DNA of 64,000 nt from Henriciella sp. Lineage in GTDB: Bacteria > Pseudomonadota > Alphaproteobacteria > Caulobacterales > Hyphomonadaceae. The stretch lies in assembly GCA_013213785.1 (NCBI GenBank), contig JABSPZ010000016.1, positions 1 through 64,000 of the forward strand. The letters run 5' to 3'. Made by a program: the position numbers and the translations under genes. The notes below the pieces were generated by a model that was not told where the DNA came from, ran no database searches, and saw nothing but the letters and a program-made list of their open reading frames with translations. Shown here piece after piece: positions 44,290 through 53,176 of this stretch (its first letter is position 1; each line of letters starts with the position of its first letter).

Positions 44290-45477
44290 ATGTTTAAGTC
44301 TCAATCTTCGCGCCTTGCGCAGCCAACCATTCTTCCAGACTTTGACCGCCCGTTCGGTCTACCCGCCTTCAATTCTGTTGAAGACGCCATAGCCGCGTAT
44401 GAGGGGGATGACGCGATCTACGCGCTTTATCCGCAACGCATTCAAGCAGCAACGCATCTGTTTCTCGATCATTTCCCGGGCAAAGTCTTGTACGCGGTCA
44501 AAGCCAATCCGCATCCGGCCGTGCTGAAAATCCTGTGGGCCAATGGCCTGCGCGGGTTCGACGTCGCTTCTATTCGCGAGATCGATCTCGTGCGCGCAAG
44601 CTGCCCCGATGCCGAGCTCTATTTGATGCACCCGGTGAAGTCTCGGCGGACCATCCGGCATGCCTATGATGTTGGTGTACGCCACTTCGCATTTGATTGC
44701 GCTGCGGAGCTCGGCAAGATTCTGGTTGAAACCAATGACGCCGCAGACCGGCACTTGCACCTACGCCTCGCTCTGCCAAAAGGCGGCTCCGCGACCATGC
44801 CCCTCGACGGCAAGTACGGGGCTGACTTCGGTGAAGCGGTGGACCTCCTGCGGCGCGCGCGACCTGTCGCGGCGAAACTTGGCGTCTGCTTTCATGTCGG
44901 CAGCCAGTGCATGGATCCGGCGGACTACATTAAAGCGCTGTCTTATGTTCACGGCCTTCTAGAGGCAGCGGATGTTCAAGTCGATAGCCTCGACTGCGGT
45001 GGCGGATTCCCGGTCGCCTATCCCAGCATGACCCCGCGGCCAATGCAGGACTATTTTGCTCGCATCCGCAAAGGGATTGAAATTTTCGGTTTCGGCGATC
45101 TAGAAATCATCGGGGAGCCAGGTCGCGCGCTGTGCGGTGAAGGCGGTTCAACGCTTACCCGCGTGGAGCTGCGCAAAGGCCAAGACCTATACCTGAACGA
45201 AGGGTCTTATGGATCGCTCTTCGATGCTGCCCAGTGCGCCTGGAAGTATCCTGTCCGCCTTCACCGAGAAGGTGAAACCAGTAATGAGATGAGCGCATTC
45301 CGGTTCTTCGGGCCGACCTGCGATAGCCTCGACATGATGGCTGGGCCGTTCAACCTACCGGCAGACACGCGCGAAGGCGATTGGATTGAGATCTGTCACC
45401 TTGGCGCCTATGGGCAGGCCATGGCGACTGACTTCAACGGCTTCCAATCCGACGCAACAGTCGCGATCCTCGGTTAG
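44290..45477 (+). CDS. Ornithine/lysine-type decarboxylase (fold III PLP enzyme)
   Basis: The protein (395 residues from ATG 44290) is an alanine-racemase-fold decarboxylase: PLP lysine in VLYAVKANPHPAV near residue 71, glycine-rich DCGGGFPVAYPS near 235, EPGRALCGEG for phosphate binding, and GPTCDSLD carrying the second-subunit catalytic cysteine near 355. It fits ornithine or lysine decarboxylase (putrescine/cadaverine formation) rather than diaminopimelate decarboxylase. In-frame starts at 44218 and 44263 are also possible, since none has a clear ribosome-binding site. The cobalamin operon follows on the same strand. Confidence 0.88.
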   Translation: MFKSQSSRLAQPTILPDFDRPFGLPAFNSVEDAIAAYEGDDAIYALYPQRIQAATHLFLDHFPGKVLYAVKANPHPAVLKILWANGLRGFDVASIREIDLVRASCPDAELYLMHPVKSRRTIRHAYDVGVRHFAFDCAAELGKILVETNDAADRHLHLRLALPKGGSATMPLDGKYGADFGEAVDLLRRARPVAAKLGVCFHVGSQCMDPADYIKALSYVHGLLEAADVQVDSLDCGGGFPVAYPSMTPRPMQDYFARIRKGIEIFGFGDLEIIGEPGRALCGEGGSTLTRVELRKGQDLYLNEGSYGSLFDAAQCAWKYPVRLHREGETSNEMSAFRFFGPTCDSLDMMAGPFNLPADTREGDWIEICHLGAYGQAMATDFNGFQSDATVAILG

Positions 45478-45521
45478 TCGTTTCTAGCAAACATTGAGAC
45501 AAGCGGCCTATGACCTGCCGT

Positions 45522-45550
45522 TTGACAAGCCATGGGGGCTAACGCATTAA
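45522..45550 (+). promoter_or_regulatory. Predicted promoter of the cobalamin-riboswitch operon
   Basis: A consensus -35 TTGACA (45522-45527) is followed after 17 bases by CATTAA (45545-45550), a weak -10. Transcription would begin about 45557, next to the riboswitch aptamer. The position supports it more than the -10 quality does. Confidence 0.45.
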
Positions 45551-45552
45551 GA

Positions 45553-45740
45553 GCACAGATGGTGCTGCTGTAACAAGCGGCTAAGAGGGAAGCCGGTGCA
45601 AACCCGGCGCTGTCCCCGCAACTGTGAGCCAGGAGCGAAAGGCCACATGCCACTGAGACCTCGGTCTTGGGAAGGCGGCCTGAAGCGAAGATGGGTGAGC
45701 CAGGAGACCTGCCATCGCGTCGTTCGTCCGGAGGCCGGGA
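45553..45740 (+). promoter_or_regulatory. Cobalamin (B12) riboswitch
   Basis: The aptamer signatures appear in order: AAGAGGGAAGCCGGTG, then CCGGCGCTGTCCCCGCAACTGT, GCCACTG within CACATGCCACTGAGACC, GGGAAGGCGG, and GTGAGCCAGGAGACCTGCC. Together these are diagnostic of the adenosylcobalamin-class B12 riboswitch. Downstream, AACAGTC (45740-45746) can pair with GACTGTT (45811-45817), which may form part of the expression platform before the GTG start at 45876. It should repress the downstream transporter and cobyric acid synthase when cobalamin is plentiful. Confidence 0.95.
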
Positions 45741-45875
45741 ACAGTCTCAGCGGTCGGGAAGGTGTGATACCTCTCCTCTGAAACGGCAAGGAGTTTAACT
45801 GGGTCCAGGTGACTGTTTGCCTTGGCCTCATTGTCGTGAATGGGTACGCCGATTTGGCGTGAGAGGAAGCAAAGA

Positions 45876-46910
45876 GTGTCAGGGCCGCAGTCTAAACCTC
45901 AGCCAGCGAACCCGTCGTCCCTCGTGGAACGTGGGTTGATCCCTTGCTTGGCAATCGGGTGCGTGATCGCCCTCTTTCTCTCGTGCCTTCTTGGTTCAAC
46001 CCCGCTGCCACCGGATCGCGTACTTGCCGCCTTTTTTGGCGGAGCAGATGTAGGAGACCGCCTCGTTGTCTGGTCAATCCGTCTGCCGCGCGCGCTTACA
46101 GCGTTTTTGGTCGGGTCAGCGCTCGGGCTAAGCGGCGCAGCGCTTCAAGGACTATTACGCAACCCACTTGCCGAACCAGGCGTGTTAGGGGTCTCGGCTT
46201 CAGCCTCATTGGCCGCCACGGTCTCAATTTACTACGGACTCGTCGGCCTGAGTCCTTGGGCATTACCGCTCGCTGCAATTATCGGAGCACTGGGAGCGAC
46301 CGCCTTGCTTGCGCTGGCAGCGATCCGAACTCAGTCAGTAATCACCTTGATCCTGATCGGAGTCGGCCTCTCAAGCTTTGCGGGTGCGTTGATGAGCCTG
46401 ATGATGAACTTGGCGCCTAACCCTTTCTCGCTTGCGGATATGATCAATTGGATGCTCGGCTCTGTTGCTAATCGCAGCTTTAACGATATCGGCTTCGCCG
46501 CACCGTTTTTGATCGCCGGAACTGCGATCCTTTTCGTATCGCGGCGCGGGCTATCAGCGCTCACGCTCGGCGAGGAAGCGGCAAGCGGTGTGGGACTCAA
46601 CCTTCGAAATCAGCGGATCCTGACTGTTTTAGGTGCCGGGCTAGCAACCGGTGCCTCAGTTGCCCTCGCAGGCGCAATTGGATTCGTTGGCATCGTCGCA
46701 CCGCACGTCATCCGGCCATTCACGCGCCACGACCCAGCCCGGTCTCTAACTCCGTCCGCTTTGTTTGCTGGGCTCTTACTGATGTTAGCGGATATCCTGG
46801 TTCGCATCCTACCGAGCCAATCAGAGTTGAAGTTAGGCGTAGTCGCGGCCCTGTTAGGCGCGCCTGCCTTTGTCTGGATCGCGATGCAAAGGCGGGCCGG
46901 ACATGACTAG
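45876..46910 (+). CDS. btuC: FecCD/BtuC-type ABC transporter permease (probable B12 uptake)
   Basis: The GTG at 45876 has AGAGGAAG about nine bases upstream and is preferred to the ORF track's 45840; the protein then has 344 residues. About nine to ten membrane helices, RLPRALTAFLVGSALGLSGAALQG near residue 62, and the C-terminal GFVGIVAPHVIRPFTRHDP and LVRILPSQSELKLGVVAALLGAPAFVW mark the FecCD/BtuC family. The family also moves ferric siderophores and heme; the riboswitch and following cobQ make corrinoid the likely cargo. It overlaps the ATPase gene by eight bases. No BtuF-like binding protein is in the window. Confidence 0.88.
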   Translation: MSGPQSKPQPANPSSLVERGLIPCLAIGCVIALFLSCLLGSTPLPPDRVLAAFFGGADVGDRLVVWSIRLPRALTAFLVGSALGLSGAALQGLLRNPLAEPGVLGVSASASLAATVSIYYGLVGLSPWALPLAAIIGALGATALLALAAIRTQSVITLILIGVGLSSFAGALMSLMMNLAPNPFSLADMINWMLGSVANRSFNDIGFAAPFLIAGTAILFVSRRGLSALTLGEEAASGVGLNLRNQRILTVLGAGLATGASVALAGAIGFVGIVAPHVIRPFTRHDPARSLTPSALFAGLLLMLADILVRILPSQSELKLGVVAALLGAPAFVWIAMQRRAGHD

Positions 46911-47664
46911 TCTCAAGATTTCAGACCTGACCCTGCGCGCCAAGCAAACGCTTTTGGTGGATCGTGCATCTACACATTTGAATGCAGGTGAATTGGTTGT
47001 TTTGCTCGGCCCGAATGGCGCGGGAAAAACAAGTCTTATTCGCGGTGCGCTCGGCCTGATCAAAACAGAAGCAGGCACATCGGAATTGGATGGCCATGCC
47101 GTTTCGTCGATGTCACCGACGGAGCGGGCTCAGAAGGTCTCCTATCTGCCCCAAATTCGTCCCCTCGCTTGGCCCAACCGTGTTCGAGATGTCGTCGCGC
47201 TCGGGCGGTATAGTCATGGTGCAACAGTCGGGCGACTGTCTGATGAAGACCAAACCGCCGTCGACTCCGCGATTTCGGCTTGCGACCTGACGCAGTTACA
47301 AGACCGCTCAGCCGACACATTGTCAGGCGGCGAACTTGCACGCATGCATTGTGCCCGCGCGTTTGCCGCCAACGCCCCGCTTCTTATCGCAGACGAACCG
47401 ATCGCGGCGCTTGATCCAAGACATCAGTTTCGCATTCTCGATCTGATAAAGAGCTATGTTGATCAGGGTGGCGGCGCCCTACTCGTGCTCCACGATATCG
47501 AGCTAGCCGCTCGATTTGCCTCCCGTTTGATCTGGATGAAGGATGGTCGCATCATCGCGGACGGCCCCGTTCACGAAACGCTCACCGCAGAGCGTCTCGC
47601 CGAGGTTTACGGCGTCTCTGCCACAATCTCAGACACCCGCATCATTATGGAAGGCGCACTGTGA
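46903..47664 (+). CDS. btuD: ABC transporter ATP-binding protein (BtuD/FecE type)
   Basis: From ATG 46903 the protein has 253 residues with Walker A LLGPNGAGKTSL near residue 38, Q-loop SYLPQIRPL, signature LSGGELARMHCAR near 137, Walker B LLIADEPIAALDPRH and H-loop LVLHDIELA. It powers the preceding permease in corrinoid uptake, judging by the shared riboswitch. Its start is inside the permease's last codons (ATGACTAG) and its stop overlaps the cobQ start by four bases, so all three are tightly coupled. Confidence 0.9.
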   Translation: MTSLKISDLTLRAKQTLLVDRASTHLNAGELVVLLGPNGAGKTSLIRGALGLIKTEAGTSELDGHAVSSMSPTERAQKVSYLPQIRPLAWPNRVRDVVALGRYSHGATVGRLSDEDQTAVDSAISACDLTQLQDRSADTLSGGELARMHCARAFAANAPLLIADEPIAALDPRHQFRILDLIKSYVDQGGGALLVLHDIELAARFASRLIWMKDGRIIADGPVHETLTAERLAEVYGVSATISDTRIIMEGAL

Positions 47665-49139
47665 GCGGAAAGGCACTGATGCTGCAAGGCACGGGGTCGG
47701 ATGTCGGCAAATCCGTTTTGACCGCAGCGCTTTGCCGGACCGCAAAGCGCAGAGGTCTCTCAGTCGCACCTTTCAAACCCCAAAACATGTCCAACAACGC
47801 AATGGCTTGCGCAGACGGCGGAGAGATAGGCCGCGCGCAGGCTCTACAAGCCCGCGCAGCTGGACTTGAGCCAAACACCGATATGAACCCGGTCTTGCTC
47901 AAACCGCAATCAGATCGCGCCGCACAAATCGTGTTGCAAGGAAAAGCCCTAACCACAATGGAAGCAGCCGACTATATCGCCAAGCGTGATAGGCTCATGG
48001 GAGCCGTCCTGGACAGTTTTACACGACTATCCGAGACCCACGATCTGGTCTTGGTCGAAGGCGCTGGCAGTCCGGCTGAGGTAAATCTACGACAACGCGA
48101 CATCGCAAATATGGGCTTTGCCAGGGCGGCTAATGTCCCGGTCTGTTTGATTGGAGATATCGATAAAGGCGGGTTAATTGCGAGCTTGGTCGGCACGCAA
48201 AATGTTCTCTCACCTGACGATGCAGCCATGATTAAAGGCTTTGTGGTCAACAAGTTTCGGGGCGATCCACGCCTGTTCGATGACGGCGTGACGTTCATCG
48301 AGGACCGAACCAATTGGCCTTGTTTAGGGGTCATCCCTTGGCTGCACGCAACCGCCAAGCTGCCCGCGGAAGACGCGGTGATCTTAGATAAACCATCTGA
48401 GTCTAATTCAGGCCGGCTCAAAATCGCAGCGCCAATGCTGTCACGCATCGCGAACTTTGACGATGCCGACCCTTTGAAACTCGAGCCAAATGTCGACTTC
48501 CAGTGGGTCCCTCCAGGAAAGCCAATCCCACGTGACACTGACCTGATCATTCTGTTCGGTACAAAGTCGACGCTCGCGGATCTCGCTTTCTTGAAAACGC
48601 AGAACTGGCATCACGATATTATTGCCCACGCAAATACGGGCGGGCATGTTCTCGGGATATGCGGCGGGTATCAGATGCTTGGCAAACGGGTGAGAGATCC
48701 AGGCGGTTATGACGGTCCACTAGGCGACGCCGAGGGACTTGGATTGCTTGATGTCGAAACCATTATGACCAATTCCAAAAGGGTGGCGCAGGCGCAGGCA
48801 ATATCTGTCGAAACGGGCGCCGCTATCACAGGATATGAAATTCATACCGGCGAAACGACGGGCAATGATACGTGCCACCCATTCTCCAAGATCCAAGATC
48901 GCGAGGACGGTGCCCGATCGTCAAATGGGCATATACAAGGAACCTATCTCCACGGGGCTTTCGCTGACGACACTTTTCGAAACGCTTGGCTCGATCGCCT
49001 TGGCGCAAAAGCATCAAGCGACCTGAACTACGAATCCGCCATTGAGGGCGCGTTAGAAGAGCTGGCAGATGGTGTCGAAGCCGCGCTCGACATTGAGGCT
49101 CTGTTCAGTCTTGCAGAAAAACCGAGTGTTTCCCGTTAG
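47661..49139 (+). CDS. cobQ: Cobyric acid synthase
   Basis: CobQ amidates four carboxylates of adenosylcobyrinate a,c-diamide using glutamine and ATP. The 492-residue protein has an N-terminal dethiobiotin-synthase-like ATPase domain (MLQGTGSDVGKSVLTAALCR) and a C-terminal class I glutamine amidotransferase domain with the nucleophile in GICGGYQMLG near residue 335 and the histidine in GTYLHGAF. Start is GTG at 47661 overlapping btuD. Its presence with a transporter suggests the cell both imports and completes or salvages corrinoids. It is convergent with the GH15 gene with a four-base overlap. Confidence 0.95.
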   Translation: MSGKALMLQGTGSDVGKSVLTAALCRTAKRRGLSVAPFKPQNMSNNAMACADGGEIGRAQALQARAAGLEPNTDMNPVLLKPQSDRAAQIVLQGKALTTMEAADYIAKRDRLMGAVLDSFTRLSETHDLVLVEGAGSPAEVNLRQRDIANMGFARAANVPVCLIGDIDKGGLIASLVGTQNVLSPDDAAMIKGFVVNKFRGDPRLFDDGVTFIEDRTNWPCLGVIPWLHATAKLPAEDAVILDKPSESNSGRLKIAAPMLSRIANFDDADPLKLEPNVDFQWVPPGKPIPRDTDLIILFGTKSTLADLAFLKTQNWHHDIIAHANTGGHVLGICGGYQMLGKRVRDPGGYDGPLGDAEGLGLLDVETIMTNSKRVAQAQAISVETGAAITGYEIHTGETTGNDTCHPFSKIQDREDGARSSNGHIQGTYLHGAFADDTFRNAWLDRLGAKASSDLNYESAIEGALEELADGVEAALDIEALFSLAEKPSVSR

Positions 49140-50905
49140 ACGGTTTCATCCCAATGCTTGCTGAGGCGTGAGGCAGCATTGATGATGCCGACCATGGAAT
49201 AAGTTTGCGGGAAGTTCCCCCAAAGCTCGTTCGTCTCAGTATCAACATCTTCTGATAACAGCCCAAGCTTGGTCCGCGTTGCGAGGACCGTTTCGAACAT
49301 GGCGCGGGCTTCGTCTTTCCGACCCACCCTCGCGAGCGCATCGATATGCCAGAAGGTACAGGCAGTGAAGGCGGTTTTCGGTTTGCCGAAATCGTCTTCC
49401 ATCCGGTAGCGGTAAACATGGCTCCCCACGCGAAGCTCTTCGTCAATACGGTCCACTGTGGCGACGTAGCGGGGGTCCATTGGGTCGATAAAACCGATCT
49501 CCGCCATGAGCAGAACAGAAGCATCCATGTCTTCGCCGCCAAACGCCGCTGTGAAGGCGTTTCGGGTTGGGTTCCAAGCCTTTTCCAGAATGGTCTCGCG
49601 GATTTCGTCGGCGCAGGCATGCCAATATTTCGCGCGGTCATCGCGACCGAGATTTTCCGCAATTTTCGCCAGTCGGTCACAGGCCGCCCAACACATGATA
49701 GCAGAGGATGTGTGCACGTGGGCGATCCCGCGAAACTCCCAAATGCCCGCATCAGGCGTGTTGTAAACCTGGAAGGCACGCTCACCGACTTGCTCAAAAT
49801 GTTCGAACTCTAGCTCGCCCGCTTTGGTCAGAAGGCGGTCATCGAAAAAGGCCTGCGCCGCACCCAGAATAACATGGCCGTAAACGTCGTGCTGAATGTG
49901 TTCGGCTGCCTGGTTGCCGATCCGGACTGGGCCCATCCCGCGATAGCCAGGAAGTCGGTCCGCAATCTCTTCAGTGAGATCATCCTCAAGAGCGACGCCA
50001 TAGACAGGCTGGATATGCCCGCCCTTTGTATGCGCAACTGTATTTCGTAAATAACCGAGATAACGTTCCAACGTCCCGACGGCCGATAGCCGGTTCAACG
50101 CTGTGACTGAGAAGTAAGCATCTCGTAGCCAGCAGAACCGATAGTCCCAATTGCGCTCAGACCCTTCATGCTCAGGGATCGACGTGGTCAGCGCCGCGAC
50201 GATGCCGCCTGTCTCTTCGTAAACGCAGAGCTTGAGCGAGATGGCCGCGCGGATAACCGCCTCTTGCCATTCTGGCGGCGTCGCCAGTCGCCGCGACCAA
50301 GCTTTCCATTCATGCAGCGTCCGCTGAAACCAATCCGCAGCCATGGAATCTGGATTATCAGATAGAGACTCATCAGGACCGAGAATGAAGCTTAATTCTT
50401 GATCGAGAACAAACTCGCGCTCGTCCATAATGTAAGAGATCGGCGCATCGGTGGTGACGCGAAAGTCGACATCCTCGTTTGGGAAGCGAATGTGAGACAC
50501 GCCGCGCCGGCGAATAATTGGTCGCTCGCCGTGCCCCGTTTCCCCACGCAAATAAACCGTGATGCGGGGCATCCCGGAGAGCGGCGTAACGCGCCGGACC
50601 ATAGAGGTTGGGCGGAACACGCGACCGCGGTCAACAAAACGCGGCGCAAAGTCTGTGATCTTGATCGAAGACCCGTCTGCATCCGTCAAAATCGTTTCGA
50701 GGATCGCAGTATTGCGAATATAGGTTTGTGTCGCGCTCACCTGATCCGCGAGCACGATTGAGAAGTGTCCTCCACCTCCTAACAGCGCGTTGAATACAGG
50801 TTCACCATCGAGGCGTGGTAGGCACATCCATTGAACCGACGCATTCGGGTCAATGAGGGCCGCAACGGTGCCATTCCCAATAATTCCAAGCTCAAGTGTG
50901 CTCAT
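49136..50905 (-). CDS. Glycoside hydrolase family 15 protein (probable trehalase or glucoamylase-like)
   Basis: This 589-residue protein has an N-terminal beta-sandwich (IGNGTVAALIDPNASVQWMCLPRLDG) and an (alpha/alpha)6 barrel with the GH15 signature RNWDYRFCWLRDAYFSVTAL near residue 270 and late FTACTFWHIDALARVGR. Glutamates in the barrel would serve as acid/base residues. GH15 members include glucoamylases and actinobacterial trehalases. It follows otsA-otsB with a 14-base overlap, so acting on trehalose is plausible but unproven. It lacks a signal peptide and is probably cytosolic. Confidence 0.88.
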   Translation of the reverse strand: MSTLELGIIGNGTVAALIDPNASVQWMCLPRLDGEPVFNALLGGGGHFSIVLADQVSATQTYIRNTAILETILTDADGSSIKITDFAPRFVDRGRVFRPTSMVRRVTPLSGMPRITVYLRGETGHGERPIIRRRGVSHIRFPNEDVDFRVTTDAPISYIMDEREFVLDQELSFILGPDESLSDNPDSMAADWFQRTLHEWKAWSRRLATPPEWQEAVIRAAISLKLCVYEETGGIVAALTTSIPEHEGSERNWDYRFCWLRDAYFSVTALNRLSAVGTLERYLGYLRNTVAHTKGGHIQPVYGVALEDDLTEEIADRLPGYRGMGPVRIGNQAAEHIQHDVYGHVILGAAQAFFDDRLLTKAGELEFEHFEQVGERAFQVYNTPDAGIWEFRGIAHVHTSSAIMCWAACDRLAKIAENLGRDDRAKYWHACADEIRETILEKAWNPTRNAFTAAFGGEDMDASVLLMAEIGFIDPMDPRYVATVDRIDEELRVGSHVYRYRMEDDFGKPKTAFTACTFWHIDALARVGRKDEARAMFETVLATRTKLGLLSEDVDTETNELWGNFPQTYSMVGIINAASRLSKHWDETV

Positions 50906-51641
50906 CGACCAGTCTCCTCAGCCAATCCCAAACTGCATCCGGATCTCTCAATCGGAACTTTGCGCAGGTTTCCCCTTCTCCGACCTTAACGCCGAAGCCG
51001 CCAAGGTCAGTTGCCACGCGCATTGCATCCTCATCTGTCGTGTCATCTCCAACCATGATGGGGGTTCGCCCCACAAAAGGAGTCGATTGCATGACAGACG
51101 CAAGCGCTATGCCTTTGTTCGCACGGATGGGTTTCAATTCGATGACCATTTTTCCGTGCTGGGCCTTATATTCCGGCAAGTCCTCCGCCAGCATCTGCAG
51201 CGCCTTGAGAAGATCCGCCTCAGCGCTGGGATTTTGTCGAAAGTGCACCGCCAGGACTGGGCCTTTGTCCTCCACGCGAACTCCGGCGTGAGGCGCGATT
51301 AGCTTCTCGACTTTCGCTCTGAAGTTGGAATCGATCACCTCTATTTCGATTCGCGGAGCTTCCCCTGGCAAACAGATTTCTAACCCGTGCCCTCCCGCTC
51401 GGAGAATACTCTCCGGCGTGCGGACTGAGAGATCACGAATGTCCCGTCCGCTTATCAAGACAAGAGCGCCGTTGAGAGCTGCGTTTAGGTTGACCAAATC
51501 CTCTGCGCCACCGCTTGGGAGTGCGACAGTGTCCGGGTCATCCTGTAGCGGTGCCAGCGTACCATCAAAGTCCAAAAACAGCGCACAATCCTGCACGGAG
51601 GTCGCCGCCGCCAATTGCGTGGGGGAAATCTGAGAAACCAT
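50892..51641 (-). CDS. otsB: Trehalose-6-phosphate phosphatase
   Basis: OtsB removes phosphate from trehalose-6-phosphate. The 249-residue HAD-superfamily protein has the nucleophile motif ALFLDFDGTLAPL (DxD) near residue 23, LISGRDIRDL for motif II, a cap region with GHGLEICLPGE, and PIMVGDDTTDEDAMR for the Mg-binding aspartates. It is nine bases after otsA and overlaps the GH15 gene, so all three are likely one transcript. Confidence 0.95.
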   Translation of the reverse strand: MVSQISPTQLAAATSVQDCALFLDFDGTLAPLQDDPDTVALPSGGAEDLVNLNAALNGALVLISGRDIRDLSVRTPESILRAGGHGLEICLPGEAPRIEIEVIDSNFRAKVEKLIAPHAGVRVEDKGPVLAVHFRQNPSAEADLLKALQMLAEDLPEYKAQHGKMVIELKPIRANKGIALASVMQSTPFVGRTPIMVGDDTTDEDAMRVATDLGGFGVKVGEGETCAKFRLRDPDAVWDWLRRLVDEHT

Positions 51642-51650
51642 AGTCTGCGT

Positions 51651-53030
51651 TTAGGCCGAACCGCTCTGGAGGGCATCCAGATCTTTCAGGAAATTCTTAC
51701 GCCACCACGTAATATCTTGCTCCATGACGACACGTCTCAACTCACGCCAGCGATCTTTGCGTTCCTCCAAAGGCATGGTCAGCCCATGATGGATAACCTC
51801 CGCAAGACGGCCGGTATCGTGCGGATTGACCAGCAAGGCCGCTTTCAATTGTTCCGCTGCGCCTGCAAATTCTGACAGGATGAGCACGCCGGGGTCTTCC
51901 TCATCTTGCGCCATCACAAACTCTTTGCAGACCAAGTTCATGCCATCGCGGAGCGGAGTGACCAGCCCGACCCGCGCAATGCGGAATAGCCCTGCAAGCT
52001 CTTCACGATCATAGGACCGAGCAAGGTAGCGAAGCGGAATCCAATCCAAATCGCCATAGTCACCGTTGATCCTGCCAGCTAATCCATCCAGCGTTTGGCG
52101 CAGCTCTTTGTACTCTTCGACTTTGCTCCTAGAGGGCGGTGCGATCTGAGTTACGGACACTTTGCCGTGCGTTTCTGGATAGTCATCAAACAAGCGTCCC
52201 ACAGCCTCAAATCGCTGGGGCAGCCCTTTGGAATAATCCATACGGTCGACGCCGATTACGAGAGACCGGCCACCTAAGAATCGGCCAATACGTTCAGCTG
52301 CCTCGGTCGCTTTTTCAGTCTTCGCAGCGGCCTCAAAACTCTCCGCATCAATCCCAATGGGATAGGCCTCGATTTTGACCGTGGTTCCAAAGACCTCAAA
52401 CCGGCCATCTCCGAGATTGGTCGCCTTGCAGTCTTCCATCAAATATCGCGTAAAATTGGAGCGATCCTGCTCGGATTGGAAACCGATAACGGAGTAGTTG
52501 CACATCGCCCGCGCGATCCAGAGGTGATCTGGCAGAGCTCGAAACACTTCCGGTGGCGGGAATGGAATATGGAGGAAGAAGCCAATTGGGCCATCCCATC
52601 CCGCACGACGCAGCGAGTCGCCCATCAGAAGGAAATGGTAGTCATGGACCCAAACCGAGTCGCCAGGGCGCAATCGGTCTGCGACCATGTTTGCGATACG
52701 CTGATTGACACTCACATAGACTTGGAACGCGTCTGAATCGAATGAGGCAAGATCGATCCGATAATGGAAGACAGGCCAAAGGACGGAGTTGGCGTAGTGC
52801 AGATAATATTGATCATGCTCTTCTTGTGAGAGATCCGTGAGAACAAACTCGACCCCGTCATCTTTCATAGTGTGCAAACTTCGGGTCGGGGTTTCGACAA
52901 TGTCGCCTGACCAGCCAAACCAGACACCGCCGGTTGATTTCAAAGATTCCCAGACGGCGACCGCCAGTCCCCCTGCCCGCGCACCTGGATCAGCCGCGGT
53001 CCGATTCGATATTGCAATAAGCCTGCCCAT
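51651..53030 (-). CDS. otsA: Trehalose-6-phosphate synthase
   Basis: OtsA joins glucose from UDP- or GDP-glucose to glucose-6-phosphate. From ATG 53030 it has 459 residues beginning MGRLIAISNRTAADPGARAGGLAV, the family's usual N-terminus; the ORF track's start adds 33 hydrophobic residues without family support. GT20 motifs include WVHDYHFLLMGDSLRR, VDRMDYSKGLPQRFEA and LRDGMNLVCKEFV. Trehalose made by OtsAB protects against osmotic and desiccation stress. It heads the otsA-otsB-GH15 run. Confidence 0.96.
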   Translation of the reverse strand: MGRLIAISNRTAADPGARAGGLAVAVWESLKSTGGVWFGWSGDIVETPTRSLHTMKDDGVEFVLTDLSQEEHDQYYLHYANSVLWPVFHYRIDLASFDSDAFQVYVSVNQRIANMVADRLRPGDSVWVHDYHFLLMGDSLRRAGWDGPIGFFLHIPFPPPEVFRALPDHLWIARAMCNYSVIGFQSEQDRSNFTRYLMEDCKATNLGDGRFEVFGTTVKIEAYPIGIDAESFEAAAKTEKATEAAERIGRFLGGRSLVIGVDRMDYSKGLPQRFEAVGRLFDDYPETHGKVSVTQIAPPSRSKVEEYKELRQTLDGLAGRINGDYGDLDWIPLRYLARSYDREELAGLFRIARVGLVTPLRDGMNLVCKEFVMAQDEEDPGVLILSEFAGAAEQLKAALLVNPHDTGRLAEVIHHGLTMPLEERKDRWRELRRVVMEQDITWWRKNFLKDLDALQSGSA

Positions 53031-53176
53031 GACCAAACCCTGTACCAGGTAAATCGTTGAGAACAGGGAAATTTCCAAAACAAATAAAAAATCTGTCTCT
53101 CTGCCTAGCAGGTTGATTTGCTTGACCATGCGGAGACCATGTCATCTCACTGAAAAAATAGCCTCGGAGGATGCAG

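Noticed and set aside
45547-45831. 94-codon and 61-codon ORFs over the B12 riboswitch
   Set aside because: The region is explained by conserved riboswitch sequence; the ORFs have no start signal or homology.
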